Shown one piece after another: positions 1 through 43,900 of a DNA stretch of 64,000 bases (positions are counted from its first letter, which is position 1; each line of letters starts with the position of its first letter). This DNA comes from Solea solea (taxonomy: Eukaryota; Chordata; Actinopteri; Pleuronectiformes; Soleidae): the NCBI RefSeq assembly GCF_958295425.1, contig NC_081144.1:6983186-7047185 (forward strand), given 5' to 3'. The position numbers and the translations under genes are program-made. Below the pieces are notes generated by a model. It was not told the DNA's origin and did not search any database. It was given only the letters and a program-made list of their open reading frames with translations.

Positions 1-2657
1 ATGATAAGTGGTGTGAGTTTTAGGAATATACACTCTTAATGTTCTGAGAGATATACTCACTGCCAGAACTGCTATTTATATCTGACTGAGAAGCTCAGCA
101 ACCCTGACGAACCCTGCAGTTTGTCAACAGTGGCACACTAATCAAAAAATTACACACACACACACACAGAAAGAGCGTAGAGCGGTGGTTATGAAACTGG
201 TGTATACTCAGTGATTACAAAAGCACACACTGGTAATCATTTAAACTTCATGGTGCATGGTGTCCGAGCTGGTGGTGATCATCACAGCAAGGCAGACAGC
301 GCTGCTCAGTCGAGCAGACGCGGCCTATTCACCGCCATTGAAGGGCCAGGATTGAACCCCGTGGGGTTAAGACAAGCACTGACCCTTCATGTACAAAAAG
401 GCATGTGGGGGAAGAGAAAAAAGAGACGTCGGTCTTTGTGTTCGTCTCTCCAGAGACTGGACAGGCGCTGGTTGAGCAATGCGCTACAGGGGTGCAAGTT
501 TGGCACTCGACTGAAGCTTGAAGTTTGGCATATAGGCAGCTTGTTATAAGTGTGTTACAGTGAAATATCACTGTAGAGTCTATACAGTAGGTGTGTGTTT
601 GACCTCCAACACGACGGAAGCAAAGAATGACCATTAAAATAAGACACAACCTGGTAAGATCCTCTGGGTGGGGGAGCAGACGTTTTACTGCTCCAGTAAC
701 AGAGAAACTAATAATGCAGTATGTGTTCAATAAGAACCACAGGAGAAATTAGCTGTCTCCCAAATAAACCGTCTGCCAGGTTTTTAATACGTCACACTGG
801 TTAAATGTCATGTCCAGACTGCCGCCCGCCTTATCTCAGTTTCCCGTTTTCATGCATTATTGATGAAAGCTGGTATCACACACACACACACACACACGTC
901 AGTGTCTGCTCTGTGTGCTTTTACATGAGGGCGGCCATTGTAACAACATGTACATGATCAGACAGTCGTGCCAGACAATAAAATTAACAAAAAATGTACA
1001 TTTTCCAGACGAGCTGTGCTAATTATTAGTATCTAGTGACACGACTGGAACACGGATGTGGAGTCCAACAACTTCATGGGTTCTCGACTGGAGCAACACT
1101 GCATGCTGCTGTGTACAAGCGTGCTGGGGAAATGCAGATCTTCCAGAAAGATGCTGGAAATCTTACACCATTCTGTGGTTCTGCACAGTGAGTGTGGAGT
1201 CGTCTGAGGGAGCATCATCAGTGGCAGAGATGCCAGCAGATCAATGAGCTCATGCAAAAGGCCAAAGACCGTCACAGGTCTGGAGACCTTTGAGTCCATG
1301 ACACACTGCAGAGACACAGCACATCTCTGACATGTGACCACTGCTGCACTACTAAGGCTAAGCAGAACACGAGGTGCTTTGCCTACTCAGTGTTCTTATG
1401 GTGCTATAATAAAATAATACAATAAAATGCTGTGTCAAAAAAAAGGACAGTATATATAATATATCACGATTCTATTTTTCCCCCTCTTTCATACACTGCA
1501 CACCTTCTTATTAAAGTCAAACCGTTTTTACTGGTGTTTCATATGCACATATTGTTGTTAGCTGCTAATTAATTACCTACTGTCCTTATGCTCAGTCTGC
1601 TCTGCTTTAAAATAAAAAATAAAAAATCCATATAGTACTGTTTATATGTATCTGAAGATGTTAAGGTCAGAGACATAAAAAAAAAAAAACATTTTTACAC
1701 ATCAAATTCAGGTCTAGTGTGAATAAATTCTGTAAAGTCCCTTGTGGATGCGGACTGATCAGCGTGTCTGACAAACTACCTCAACTGATGTTACTTCAGG
1801 CAGTTGTCAGTTCTGGTTAAAGGTTTGAAAATGAAGTCATAAAGAAGTGAGCTCTGACTGACCTGTCTCATCTCTGCTTGAGGCAACGTGGGTCGGGTAG
1901 GCACTACAGGCTTTGACAAGGAAGAATAATGCAATGTTATAACAATGACAATAATCCCAGGTTGTGCTGCATCACATGCATTTTACAGCCGATTGTACGA
2001 GTGTTTCTGCGTTCAACTGTATTGACACCGAAGCTTCTGTTCAATATTCACTTTGTTGTCGATTTAAAGCATGACGGAGTATTAGCATATGAGAGGAAAA
2101 CATGAACTCAACTGCAACAACAGGATCACACAAGCACGATCAACCAAAGAGAAAGCAGAACAAGACAACTCGAAAATCAGCCACATCCGACCTCCTCCGA
2201 CAGCAGGGGGCGTAGTTACCCCCTGCTGTCTGAATAACCTGTATAAAACAGGAAGCAAGACATGTCACATGTAACACCATGTGACCCCCTCTGAGGAAGA
2301 CCACAGGAAGTGGTCAACACATGTCAAGGTAATCAAAAAAAACACGTATTTTTCTGTCTGACTGAACGAAACTTAGACTACTGTATATTTTATATATATA
2401 TATATTTTTAAACGATAAAAAAACAATATAAACCCTATACGTCAGATATGCTGCAAAACATATATCCTAAATTGTAGCCTCAGGGATTTGTCATCTTTTA
2501 CAGTGATACTTCCTTTTCAACATGTAATAACTGGTCAAATGATTGACTAATAAAATAATAGTTTGAGTCTAATCGTACCAAGGCCCCCACTGACAGACAG
2601 GATCCTTAATATAGCGGTCCAGAAATAAAAGGCCCACATTAAAGACTGAAGGTAAAA

Positions 2658-2658
<1 letters not shown>

Positions 2659-2703
<45 letters not shown>
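2659..2703. repeat. CA microsatellite
   Basis: About 21 uninterrupted CA units, the longest such array in the window. Confidence 0.97.
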
Positions 2704-2706
<3 letters not shown>

Positions 2707-2844
2707 TGTGAGGACATGGGAAGAAGGCAGCTGGCTACAAAAGCACCAGGCTGGAGGATACAGCACAGGATTATCTCCTCATCTGATATCATCATGATGA
2801 CTCATGTTGTCCGCGGTCAAATAGTATCTGTCCGTCTTTCTACC

Positions 2845-2880
2845 ATCATCATCATCATCACCCCCCCCCCCCCCCCCCCA
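2845..2880. repeat. TCA repeat followed by poly-C run
   Basis: ATC repeats run straight into about 18 C bases. Confidence 0.95.
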
Positions 2881-3629
2881 AGACAAGAAATCTGCACTGT
2901 TTGTGAAACCCGAGGAAATTCACAAACACAATGAAGCCCGGACGCCCAGGATATTGCAAAGGACAAATTAGAACCTGAGAGTCATATTAATGCCGTTTTT
3001 GTAATCGTGGAAAGGATGTTGGATACAGCGAGGGCACGGCCGCGTCACGGGGGAGTGATTCATGGGCATGATGACATCATGCACAGTCGATTCCTGGTCG
3101 CCCACTCTGAAAAAGAACAATCCTACAGAGGACAAAAAAATTATCTGATACATATTTTTTGGCTGACCTACAACTGCAAGTAGCGACATAAACCACAATG
3201 TTTAATTAGCAGCCACGGTGACAGTAGTGGTCAAATCCGCTTCTCTTGGTCTTTCTAATAAGCTAATGCTGGCGGGGAGAGGGGGAGGCATGTCCGAGCA
3301 GGAACCTCAATGAGTTTCAGCTGCTGTTGTAAGAGCTGATCTTCAGCGAATAGGAACGTGTGTTAACAAAGAAGAAAATGGTCCTGAGGTTTGTTTCCAT
3401 CACTGCATGTGGACTAAGTAAATTATATCTAGTTATGACGACTTAAAACTCTCCTTTGTGGCTTTGAGATCTGCACGAGCTTGTACCAGTGTATGTTCAA
3501 ATGACACCGACATAACGTTTTATATCATAAAACACTGAATATCCTGTAATATTATATATATCATAATTAAATCTTCTGTGTTCAGTGGTGGACTAATCAG
3601 CGGATCAACAGATGGCTTCAGACGATTAT

Positions 3630-3790
3630 TAATCAATTGCCAAGTTAATTGTCAACTATTTTGCTAATTGATTAAGCAGTTTGAGGGGTTTTTTTTCTGT
3701 TTCTGCTTCTTAAATGTGAATATTTTCATTTTTGATCAACATTTTTCAACATTTTCTGACACTTAATGGACCAAGCGACTGATTGCCTCA
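3630..3790 (-). mobile_element. Partial hAT-type MITE
   Basis: Contains AATTGTCAACTATTTTG, CTTCTTAAATGTGAATATT and TTTTCTGACA in the order seen on the minus strand of the common fish MITE whose plus-strand copies lie at 38308-38592 and 43159-43380. One end is missing. Confidence 0.7.
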
Positions 3791-5640
3791 TATGCACACT
3801 TCATATAAAACCTATGATCTTAAATATGTCATTTCTTCATCTCTACCAGAGAAGGATGTGAGATGTTTAAACAACACTGAGGCCTATAGAGTGGCTCAGA
3901 GTAGATAGTGAAGACTGTGCTATAAGTTAATCATTTGCTAACTAATCGTAACTGATAATGATTCTATTGGCTACGATTTGCTTATGTACACTCTGGTTCA
4001 TATTAACAAAGAAAAACCTTTGAAACGACTCATCTTCTGTGTCAGTACATGTCATAGCAAGGCATTATTCATTCCATTTTAGGTATTTGTATGTAAAAAC
4101 AAATGCAGTTAAGGTTGGGGGGGGTCAAAGAAATTATGAGAAGTCATTATTGCGTGTGTACTGTGTTTCCTGTAATCTGACCAGTCCTGCATGACATATC
4201 GTTCTGTGTACAAAAGTATCAGATGGACAGTCGGTCAGACCTGCAGTGTCAAATAACTAACTCCATCACCCTGCTCCTATAGGAGCAAAAACCTGTGGAC
4301 TAAACGCAGAGAAAGTACATTTTAGTAACTCCTGACTCCATGATGCATGCGTTTATGAGTCTCGACAGACGAGATAGACCCAGCGGTAAGTTTAAAGATC
4401 AAAATAATCCCTTTTCTTATTTAAAAAAGAGGTTTGAATCTGTGTGACTGTAGCAGCTCGTTACACAGTTCCAACGGCGTTAATTAGGACTAACTCCAAA
4501 AGCACAGGCTCGTCCATATCAAGTGATCTCTTCAGATTTTCTGACGAGAGCTTTGCCACCAGTTGCCCTCGTTCGCCGCAGCTGTCCCTGCTGACGCTCC
4601 TAATGTCACAGACTGCAGAGTTTCATTACAACAAAAATAAAAACTGCACTGACTTTCTGCAGAGCCGAGAGAAGCTGAAGCACTGAGGCATGGAGGTGAC
4701 TGGATCATGGCCAAAGAACTGAATCTGGAATCTGCAGCCTTGTGAAAACCACCACACCATGACAATGTCGCCTAAGAGGGAATCAGGACATAATGGATTC
4801 GTCTTTGCATTAACAGAACGCATAATGATGTCAGGGATATCAGCTGATATGATGCTTCTTTTTAAGGCCAGGCAATGTAGGACAAGCTTCTAACTCTACA
4901 GCCACCTGACAACCTGTTTCCTCTGAAGTGATGCTGCTCTGCTACAAGCCCTCACCTTATTATCTATACAGTATATCAGATGTATTCCCTCTGTAGTGCT
5001 GTACGAGTATGATTACAAGATCACTGGGCTGTTCAAAAATAGACTATTCCCTCTGTGTCTTTAGCACATTTCTCAGGAAGTCTTGGATGCTTTCATGTCT
5101 AAATGCAGCTTTGCCAACAGTCATTTCTCAGCAGCATCAGAGGATAATCGTGGAAATAAACACTGAAACATTTCGTTGGGCCTTCACCTTTTTTTTTGCC
5201 ATAAATGTCAACTGTGGCGTGACAAATGACACAGGACGTCCTCTCCGACAAATAGGAAGACGGACAGAGTTTCACGCCAGGCACGTGTTGTCATTCAGAC
5301 GCAAACTTTGCAACAACAGTTCCTGTTTACAATGCCTGGGAGCTTTAAATACACCGCAAGGCGTGCGTTTCTTCCTTTAACTGACTAAATGGACGTCAGC
5401 AGGTCACTGTCAGTGCTCGTCCTTGTTTGTCAGAAAGTAAAAAAGGGGCCTAAAAGCTGCCACGGCATGGAGGCATTCATTAGGGCTGAGCAATAATTCA
5501 ATAACAACATATATTGTGATATTTCCTTCAATATTAATGGTTCAGTATATTATTACCATGATTTGCCTCAGATTTGCTGAATGTTATTGTGTTTTAACAA
5601 ATGTTTTGTTGTCTATTAAGAAACAATTTGACTGGCAACA

Positions 5641-5930
5641 TTCCATCCATCCATTTCTACAGCTTTATCCTCCACATGAGGGTCACGGGGGCGCTGGTGT
5701 CCCAGCTGACATCATGTATAGGTAGAAAGGCGTGGTACACCCTGGACAGGTCACAAGTCCAAACAACCATCCACTCTCACACTCGTGGTGAATTTAGAGT
5801 GTCCAATTTGCCTAATCCCCAAATCTGCATGTTTTTGGATTGTGGGAGGAAACCGGAGAAAACCCTGTCACACACGAGAAGAACATGCAAACTCCACACA
5901 GAAAAGCCCTTGTTCTGACCGGGTCGTCCT
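5641..5930 (-). mobile_element. tRNA-derived fish SINE, near full length
   Basis: Runs from ATCCATCCATTTCTACAGC through CTCCACATGAGGGTC, TACACCCTGGACAGGTC and GGAGGAAACCGGAGAAAACC to AAACTCCACACAG. Same family as the copies at 20721, 24761, 30151, 35071 and 49421. Confidence 0.88.
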
Positions 5931-6919
5931 CTCCCTGAAAACTATTTGACATGTTTGATATTGACAATATTAATATTGACTGATTTGAAACTTTTTTATT
6001 TTGTGATCATGTTTTCCAACACTATAGCCCTTTCCAGCCTCATGTCCTTGTTAATCCTGCCTATTAAACACTTAGCTTGGTTGATTTATATACAGTAAGT
6101 GTTTCTCCTCAAACCACATAAAATTATAGGAAATGCTACTAATGCAGCAACCCCATAGAAAAGTGCAGTAACCAAGTAATTAAGCAATGCCCTGTGCGGG
6201 CATGTGATTGGGTAAAATGATGATTCATCTAACATTTTTTTTATTTTTTATTTTAATATTCACTAGCACTCACACTTCCTAAATCAAAGAAGAACTATAC
6301 AGCCTGCTGCATGATTCATCCAGTCCAGTCAAGTAGCTACAACCTACTTTCTTTCTTTCTTCTTTTTTTTTTTTTTACATTTATTTTTAAACTTAAATAC
6401 ACATTCAAGCTGACATTTGCTTTATCCTCTCCAATCAGTGTCAGTATTGTTGGCTCCGGCACAGTCTCTAATAATGAGACTTGCCCTCCTCCTCAGGGCC
6501 AGTTTGCCACTGTGCAGGGAGAACAATGAGTGTGCTATAGTAGCCTGTATATACTGTACCATGGGTGGTTTCCACCTGAGCCCATTGACTGCACAGATGT
6601 GTCAAATAAAAGCACACTGCTGCTGCTTGTTTTACGGAGAAAACGCATCACACCTGAACATATAGATAGATAAACACATATAAAACACATTTCATTGATG
6701 CTCTTCCTGACTATGTGGTTCCCATGCTGGGAATGAATCGGTCTACTTTGTCTCCTCTCATCACAGCTGAGCTCATTCATTCATTCATGGGTGTGAAGCT
6801 GCCACATCATGTATCGACGTTGTATCGCCTTACCTTCACACGCTGCTCGCTTTATTCCCAGCTCCAGGTGCCAATGATGAGGCAGAACGTCTTCAGCTTT
6901 CTCCCCGGCTGCTTTTGAC

Positions 6920-7137
6920 AGGGAGGAGGAAGAGGAGGAGGAGGAGAGGAGCCGCTGTCCATGCTCATCCTCCGGTACTACTGTAGCTCACACAGCACAC
7001 ACTCGCCTTCACTCACCACGCCTTCAGCCGCCGGCTATTATGTGAACAAGCCCCGCATCGCCTCCCTCCCCCTCCCTCCTTCTCTCCCTCCCTCTCTGCC
7101 TCTCCCTCCCTCCTTCCCTGCCTCTCCCTCCCTCTCA
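6920..7137. repeat. Purine tract followed by pyrimidine tract
   Basis: A 32-base pure purine run (GGAGGA units, 6920-6951) and, 109 bases on, a CCTCCC-rich pyrimidine run of 37 bases (7061-7097) that continues to 7137 with two single G breaks. Confidence 0.9.
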
Positions 7138-7357
7138 TCCAGCAGCTGCCGGCCGGCCCGCATGGTTCACACTCACTGAATTACTCCCGGTAATAATGAA
7201 GTGTGCTGGCCTGGAGACTGTTAATCTAGCTTTAAATTAGCTCCACAATGTTTGCTGTCATCAGACAGATTATGTTACAACACATCGTTTTGTGTTTTGC
7301 AAGCAAAATATTGATTAACCTACTTATCAGTGAGAGTTATCTGTAAGCACCCACACC

Positions 7358-7382
7358 AAATAATAATAATAATGATGATAAC

Positions 7383-7418
<36 letters not shown>
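7358..7418. repeat. AAT trinucleotide repeat
   Basis: About 20 AAT units with a few GAT and CAA interruptions. Confidence 0.95.
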
Positions 7419-7420
<2 letters not shown>

Positions 7421-8095
7421 TCTGCCATATTACTTCATGAAAGTCTCACTGCATCTTCATAAAAAAATTCCATAGTATTTAGATTCTCATGGCTTGTTGC
7501 CATGACAACGACGACTCACCATTATGCTACACTCTGAAGTAAAGCATTGTCAAGGGGATGAACATGACATCAAAACCAAGCACCACATGCAAAATAACCT
7601 GTATGATCTTGTGTGTTTGCAGATCCATAATCATTTGGTTATTGCAGTATAGAGTTGCCTATGTTTGCACTTAAAATGGCTCACTTTATTTTTTCATTTT
7701 TTCCCCTTAACACCTCAGGTCCCTTTAATGGAGATCTCTCGTGATATTGCATGTTTTTAACGTGTGTGTATGCAACATATGTGTTCAATTGCATCATGCT
7801 TTCATAGGGCAAACAGTTTACCTTTACAAATGTATTCGGTTTAGGAATCTTTCGTTATTTATGTGGCAAATAACAAACTAAATTTCCCTTTTTATACCCC
7901 AATTTGAGCCGGCTCACTAGGCTTCTTCTCTGAGAAGTCAGAAATTAATCAAGCCCAACATTCAACTAATTTTTTTTTAAACTTTTTTTGTAATACAGTA
8001 CATTTTAAAATGAACAGATGCAATAAATAATTATATTTTAGCATTAAAAATATCATTTCAGGCAGCTGTGGCTTTGGATGGTGGTCTATTAGATT

Positions 8096-8136
8096 TGTGA
8101 AGCAACATAACATGCAGTATGTTATGTTGCTTCACA
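8096..8136. repeat. Perfect 18-bp inverted repeat with 5-base loop
   Basis: TGTGAAGCAACATAACAT (8096-8113) is followed by GCAGT and then its exact reverse complement (8119-8136). Confidence 0.97.
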
Positions 8137-9177
8137 GGATTTAAATGATGAGCGTCCTGAACCTGTAAAACACGTTGACTTAAAACAAACATGCCTCAGA
8201 GTCAACACTTTGAGGCCTTTTTCGCACTATTTACATGAGAAATTCAACACATGCTTAGCAAATGTTTTAATATTGTTTTCTGTCTGGGGCATGGCTGTGA
8301 ATGTGCGTTGTTACACACACAAGTTAACATCTTTGACACATGCAAATCAAAAGACACAAACTGGATGGCCTGAAACCAGATTACAGGTGTGTGTTTCACA
8401 TGTGATATTCACTACTGCTCAGGAGTGTCACCTCTCCTGAAATATTCATCACTGCCTTTACTCTAATTTCTGCTCATTTTCCAACACAAACCTCTGCAAA
8501 GGTAAGATTGTGTTTCGTGAGTACAGATCGTCGACACATTTGTAGAATATGTAAAGTGACAGATACATGTTGCAGTTACAATCTGCACTGTTGCTGCTGC
8601 TCACAACAAAACAGCAGACAAAGCCCCTCCCACTCCACACACACACACACACATAATCCCTCCCTCTCCAGACTTGGATATCTGACATCAGACATGAATA
8701 AATATCTCATTAAGATCTCCCAAACCCATCTGTCCAGTGAGTCCCCTCTTTACAGGAAAACAAAAGAATAGGATTCCCTCATTACCCTCTCCTTGTGCCA
8801 TCATACGTCTCACTATGCTGAGATTAGAAGAATTGTTTTCAGACTGATTGTTTTCTTCTTTCTTTCTTTTTTGGTAATAACTAGCATGTAAAACTTTCAC
8901 CACTCTTAGCTGATGCAAACATTGGAGGAACATTTCTGACACAACCTTTACAGTGTGAAGTCACATGTTGCAGCTGAATGTCCCTCATCTCACCCATTGT
9001 CCATTGTGGGCATTTGTAAAAAACATGGTGGTCCAAAATGGCAGCCTCTGTAGAGCGGACCCTGCTCCCTGATATGAATATAAATTTAAGTTTAAATGAT
9101 TTATATTCAATTTGCGCCAAATGCACATCTATGTTTTATACACTGTACCTTTAAAGCAGCAATAATATACATTTAAG

Positions 9178-9665
9178 ACTGTCAGTCAGCGGGTATATGT
9201 GGCCGAGGGCCAATTTTTACTTAAAACAAGTACTTTATTTGCACCAAAACGTCGTATCATCATCGGGCAAAAGTGCCTTTAAACGTCTTCAGTCACAAAC
9301 CAAAACCCAAAGACAAATGTGTGTGAGATAAGAGTATTCATGCTGTTAATTATTTATTATGCATCATTTCAATTTTAAGAATTTCTGCTTCTTCTTTGAG
9401 TCTAACATTTAATAATCGTTATTTTATGGACATTTACTCCCCAAACCTGGCTGTCTCCATGACAACAGCAGTATTTTTATTTTTCAAACCAAACATTTAA
9501 TTTAAGTTAACTGTAAATTCTAGCAACAGAATCTATTTGAATCAGTTCATATTTTTTTCAGAATAAAAGCTCTGAACTTCAGATTTGTTAAATCATCTGC
9601 CGGGCCAGATACTTATACTGGTGAGCCAGTTTTGGTCCACGGGCCACCAATTGCTGACCACTGCA
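9178..9665. mobile_element. hAT element remnant
   Basis: The right end, reversed, reads CAGTGGTCAGCAATTGGTGG followed by CCCGTGGACC; the left reads CAGCGGGTATATGTGGCCGA. These resemble each other and the CAGNGGTCNGCAA...GGCCC ends of hAT elements. Confidence 0.55.
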
Positions 9666-12611
9666 GTAAGTTGTTCATTAGTAGTGCAGTGACAATTGTA
9701 TTCTTTTTATTTCACTGTTTATACTTTTGCGTTTTTCATTGGTATTTTCATGCTTTGGTTTATGTTTCATGAATTTGTTTTTAAACCATGCACTTTTATT
9801 TTGTAAAATGAAATATAAAGTACAAAGTACATTTTGTACTTTATTTAACATTTTATTTTCTCCATCTGATGCAAAAATGTTCATAACCAGTTGGTCCACA
9901 GTTGTTTGAAACTATTAAAGTACAGAAAAATACCTTCATTATTATGCCATTCTTAAAAAAAAAAAAATTCATACATACTGTAGCCGCTGGATGTACAATA
10001 ATTATGCACCTATTATGCGAATATGTATTAGTGTTTTTGTTCTCTTGCATAATCAGCTGTGTGCAATTATCTCCCTATCTGTATTTTAAAGCACATACAG
10101 CAGTTGGTTGGCAGATGCTCTGCAGTGGTCTCCGATGCAAATTCACTACAAATCAGCATAACTGAAATGGAAAGAGCTGAACAATAACATTTAACTTCAC
10201 ATGAACATTCGTCTCGTGCATAAACACTGAGGCAACTGTTATCGATCGAACAAGACTTTCATGTAGCCCCATTTCTGAAAGGACATTATGATGATTTAGA
10301 CGTGAACTCTTGGCTTTTCACATTAAAATTAACTTTTGTAATAACAATGTTTTAGTTTTTAACAGTAGGACTACACAGGGGCCCCCAAAAACATCTCCAC
10401 ATAATTTATGTCTATGTTTCATTAACTGAATATCAACTGTGCCCGCTCTTAAACAGGGTCAAGACATGAGTCTTTCTAAATTTCCAGCTTGTTAAGCTGG
10501 ATGTTCTATGTGTTCACTCGTAGAAAAACACGTCCACTGTTTTTATACTATATTATAATATGAGTGACAGTAAATGAAAATGCATCAGGGTGAGCCTCCA
10601 CAACGACCTTTGGCTCGCACCAGGATGTTTTGACGCCAGCATCAGGAAGTTACTCTAGCTAACGGCTGCAAGTCGCTGATGACCGAGCCAGGAGCAGTGA
10701 ACACAACGGTAAAAAAAACAAAGATTGTCAACAGTAGTAGAGTGTTTGCTCACACCCCAAATGTCTCTCTCTCTGTTGTTGACCTTGAGTTCACACTCTG
10801 TGTCGTATCAAACAACACCGCAGTAATGACAAGGTTTTAACTGCCATAAATGTGTCCATGTGTTCATTTATCTCTTTTCACATGGCCAGTGTGATTTTAC
10901 TGTCATTATCTTACATGAGCTGCAGCATTAATGCTTTGATTATGAGCTCTGTTTATGTGAGGACACTCACCAGTTATCAATTATCCTGCTAAATCTATCA
11001 AAGCTACAGTTGGAGTGGAGTTATGTGCAATAATAAATAATATGCTGTGTGCAGTGTAATATGATATGATACGACTGCAACCACTGAAATTAATTTTCCA
11101 TCTTGGGGCAGCTCTGTTTAAGTGAATAAACACAACATTTTCACCCAAAAGTGTTTAACCAAGCTAAAATATGGATATTTTTACTACCCAATTTTACAAA
11201 ACAACTTAAAATGCGTGTAAAAGTGCCATAAAATTAATTGGCCAAAGCATAAAAAATACAAGCTGTACAACATCTGACAGTACAAAAATGATAAACATAT
11301 AGTATTAAATACAAGTTACAAAAGTAGTACTGCTGTCATTTTTTTCCAATAGGGTGGATTTAATAGTTTACATACTAAACTACCTTATGTGTAGGTGTAC
11401 GATGTAACACAAAGTAACGTAATGTAAATACAATTATTTATCATGTAGCCTCTTGAGGAATTACACTATACATTGTAGTCATCTATAAACTTTCGGGGGC
11501 CTCCATCAGCAGGAGCCCTGAGTAACATCCACTGAATAATGTGCTGTCTAGACTCTTGTGAGTGTGTCCTCTTTGACTGCAGGTCCTGCGTCCAGATCTG
11601 CTTCTCAGACATCTTTGAGCCACTGTGACAAATAGAAATAAAGGTTTGTCAAAATATTCCTACTCTTTGAGGAGGGCAAGAAGTTTATTTCCTTCCAGCT
11701 GCCTGTTTTAAATTATTATCATCATTTAAAGCTTTCTTCATGTGTGTTTCCCAGCATTTGCATGATATTTACATAGTTAAAATGCAGACTTAAACCAGTT
11801 CAACAGGATGGGAGACAAATGCAAATATTGAACTTGAATTTCTATTTTGTCAGGGAGGTTGTTTTTTTTCCCCTTCTCTTTTTATGGTCGTTGTTTTTAG
11901 CTCTATACTGCTCCCAAGTGGCCCAACAGAGACTGATGGGGATGAAGGAGATGACAGGAGTCAGACTGTGGGGCTCAGGAAAATCTAACGGTCGACACAG
12001 TTTCCAGATTTGTTGTGATTTACCTTCATGATCGCTGCACCAAACCCCTGCTGAAAGTGCTGACAGAATGACACAACTGTGTGGATTAAGGCTGTAAATC
12101 ATCATCATTATAGTCTAGCATGTGCTGCTCAGGTATGAATTTGTTCTGTTTTGGTGCCAATGTGAATGTGAACGTTTTAACGACCTAATAGAGTGATGCA
12201 TGTATTATCATTATGATTATTATTGAACATAAAATCAATTAGTAGCAGATTTTTACGATAGTATAGCACATGTTTCATGATTTTGTTATTATTCATCTTT
12301 GCAATTAGAGTCATTATGTATATTGTACCATACTAATAATAATAATCATACAGTATTTTTCATGTGATGCAATAATAAAAATGCTTTCCTAATCCTAATT
12401 AGAGGGGGATATCTGTACGTGTTAATAGATAGATAATACTAAAAAATATGTTTGTAGTTTACAGTGTATAAAATAATAATATATTAGTAAAATGTTGTGC
12501 TATAACATTAGATTAGATAATAGATACTGCACTCCCAGCGAACAGTTTTTGGTTCCCACATTACCTTTTGGTTGCGGAACGTTTCCTGAAGGTCCCGCCC
12601 TGGGTTGTCTA

Positions 12612-12656
12612 TGTATATATGTATATATATGTGTGTGTACATATGTATGTGTGTAC

Positions 12657-12706
<50 letters not shown>

Positions 12707-12748
12707 GTATATATATGTATACACACACATAAATATATATATATATAT
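12612..12748. repeat. AT/GT compound microsatellite
   Basis: TATG and TATA units with a pure AT core of about 36 bases; open frames here are artefacts of Tyr-Ile repeats. Confidence 0.97.
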
Positions 12749-12944
12749 GTACAAATCATTAAAGCCTGAAATTAAAAACTAAATTTTAACATCCTTATAT
12801 TTATGATCAAATATTAAACTTTAAAAGGCTCGTGTAGCTTTATGGATAACAATTCCATGGTGTGCACAGATAAAAAAAATCCCCACGGGTGGTTGTAACC
12901 AATGAAAAGCATGCTGACATTGACAGCCGCGGTGCATGCTGGTA

Positions 12945-13169
12945 GCTGTCGTGCGCGCGGCGCCGGCTGCTCGTCCACAGTGCTGAGCTCGCAGCCGTGG
13001 AGGACTACACAGCCCCGGGTCCTGGCGTGAGGCGGCGACGCTGACAGCGGCGGCAGGGCACGGAGCGAAGTACGGCGGCTGCGGCGCACTCACACCGTCT
13101 GTCTGGTTTAGTATGTGTGTATGAGTGAGTGTTTTTTCAAGGTTTAACGTAAAGTTGACGTTCGGAAGC
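12945..13169 (+). promoter_or_regulatory. mitf: Probable MITF-A promoter and 5' UTR
   Basis: A GC- and CpG-rich block (GCGCGCGGCGCC, repeated GGCGGC) rises sharply from AT-rich flanks just upstream of exon 1A, as expected of a CpG-island promoter. No TATA box is placed at a useful distance. The transcription start cannot be fixed from sequence alone. Confidence 0.6.

Positions 13170-43900
<30,731 letters not shown>

Larger units (their letters stand above)
1..12944. other. Intergenic DNA upstream of MITF
   Basis: No exon with recognisable homology is seen on either strand. The stretch holds microsatellites, a SINE copy (5641-5930), a partial hAT MITE (3630-3790), a hAT remnant (9178-9665), a palindrome (8096-8136) and a purine/pyrimidine block (6920-7137). 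Open frames here are short and look random. Confidence 0.7.

Noticed and set aside
329..730. 133-codon minus-strand open frame upstream of MITF
   Set aside because: No recognisable domain, overlaps a plus-strand frame of similar length and shows no splice or promoter context.
4444..4686. 80-codon plus-strand frame with Ser-rich translation
   Set aside because: No homology recognised and length expected by chance in 64 kb.
8096..8136. Palindrome as a microRNA gene
   Set aside because: Stem of 18 bp with a 5-base loop is shorter than a standard precursor, and flanks do not extend the pairing.
12492..12782. Open frames of Tyr-Ile repeats
   Set aside because: Translation of an AT/GT microsatellite, present on both strands.
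13125..13169. Upstream in-frame ATG as the MITF-A start
   Set aside because: The 15 added residues have no homology; similarity to mammalian MITF-A begins exactly at the ATG at 13170.
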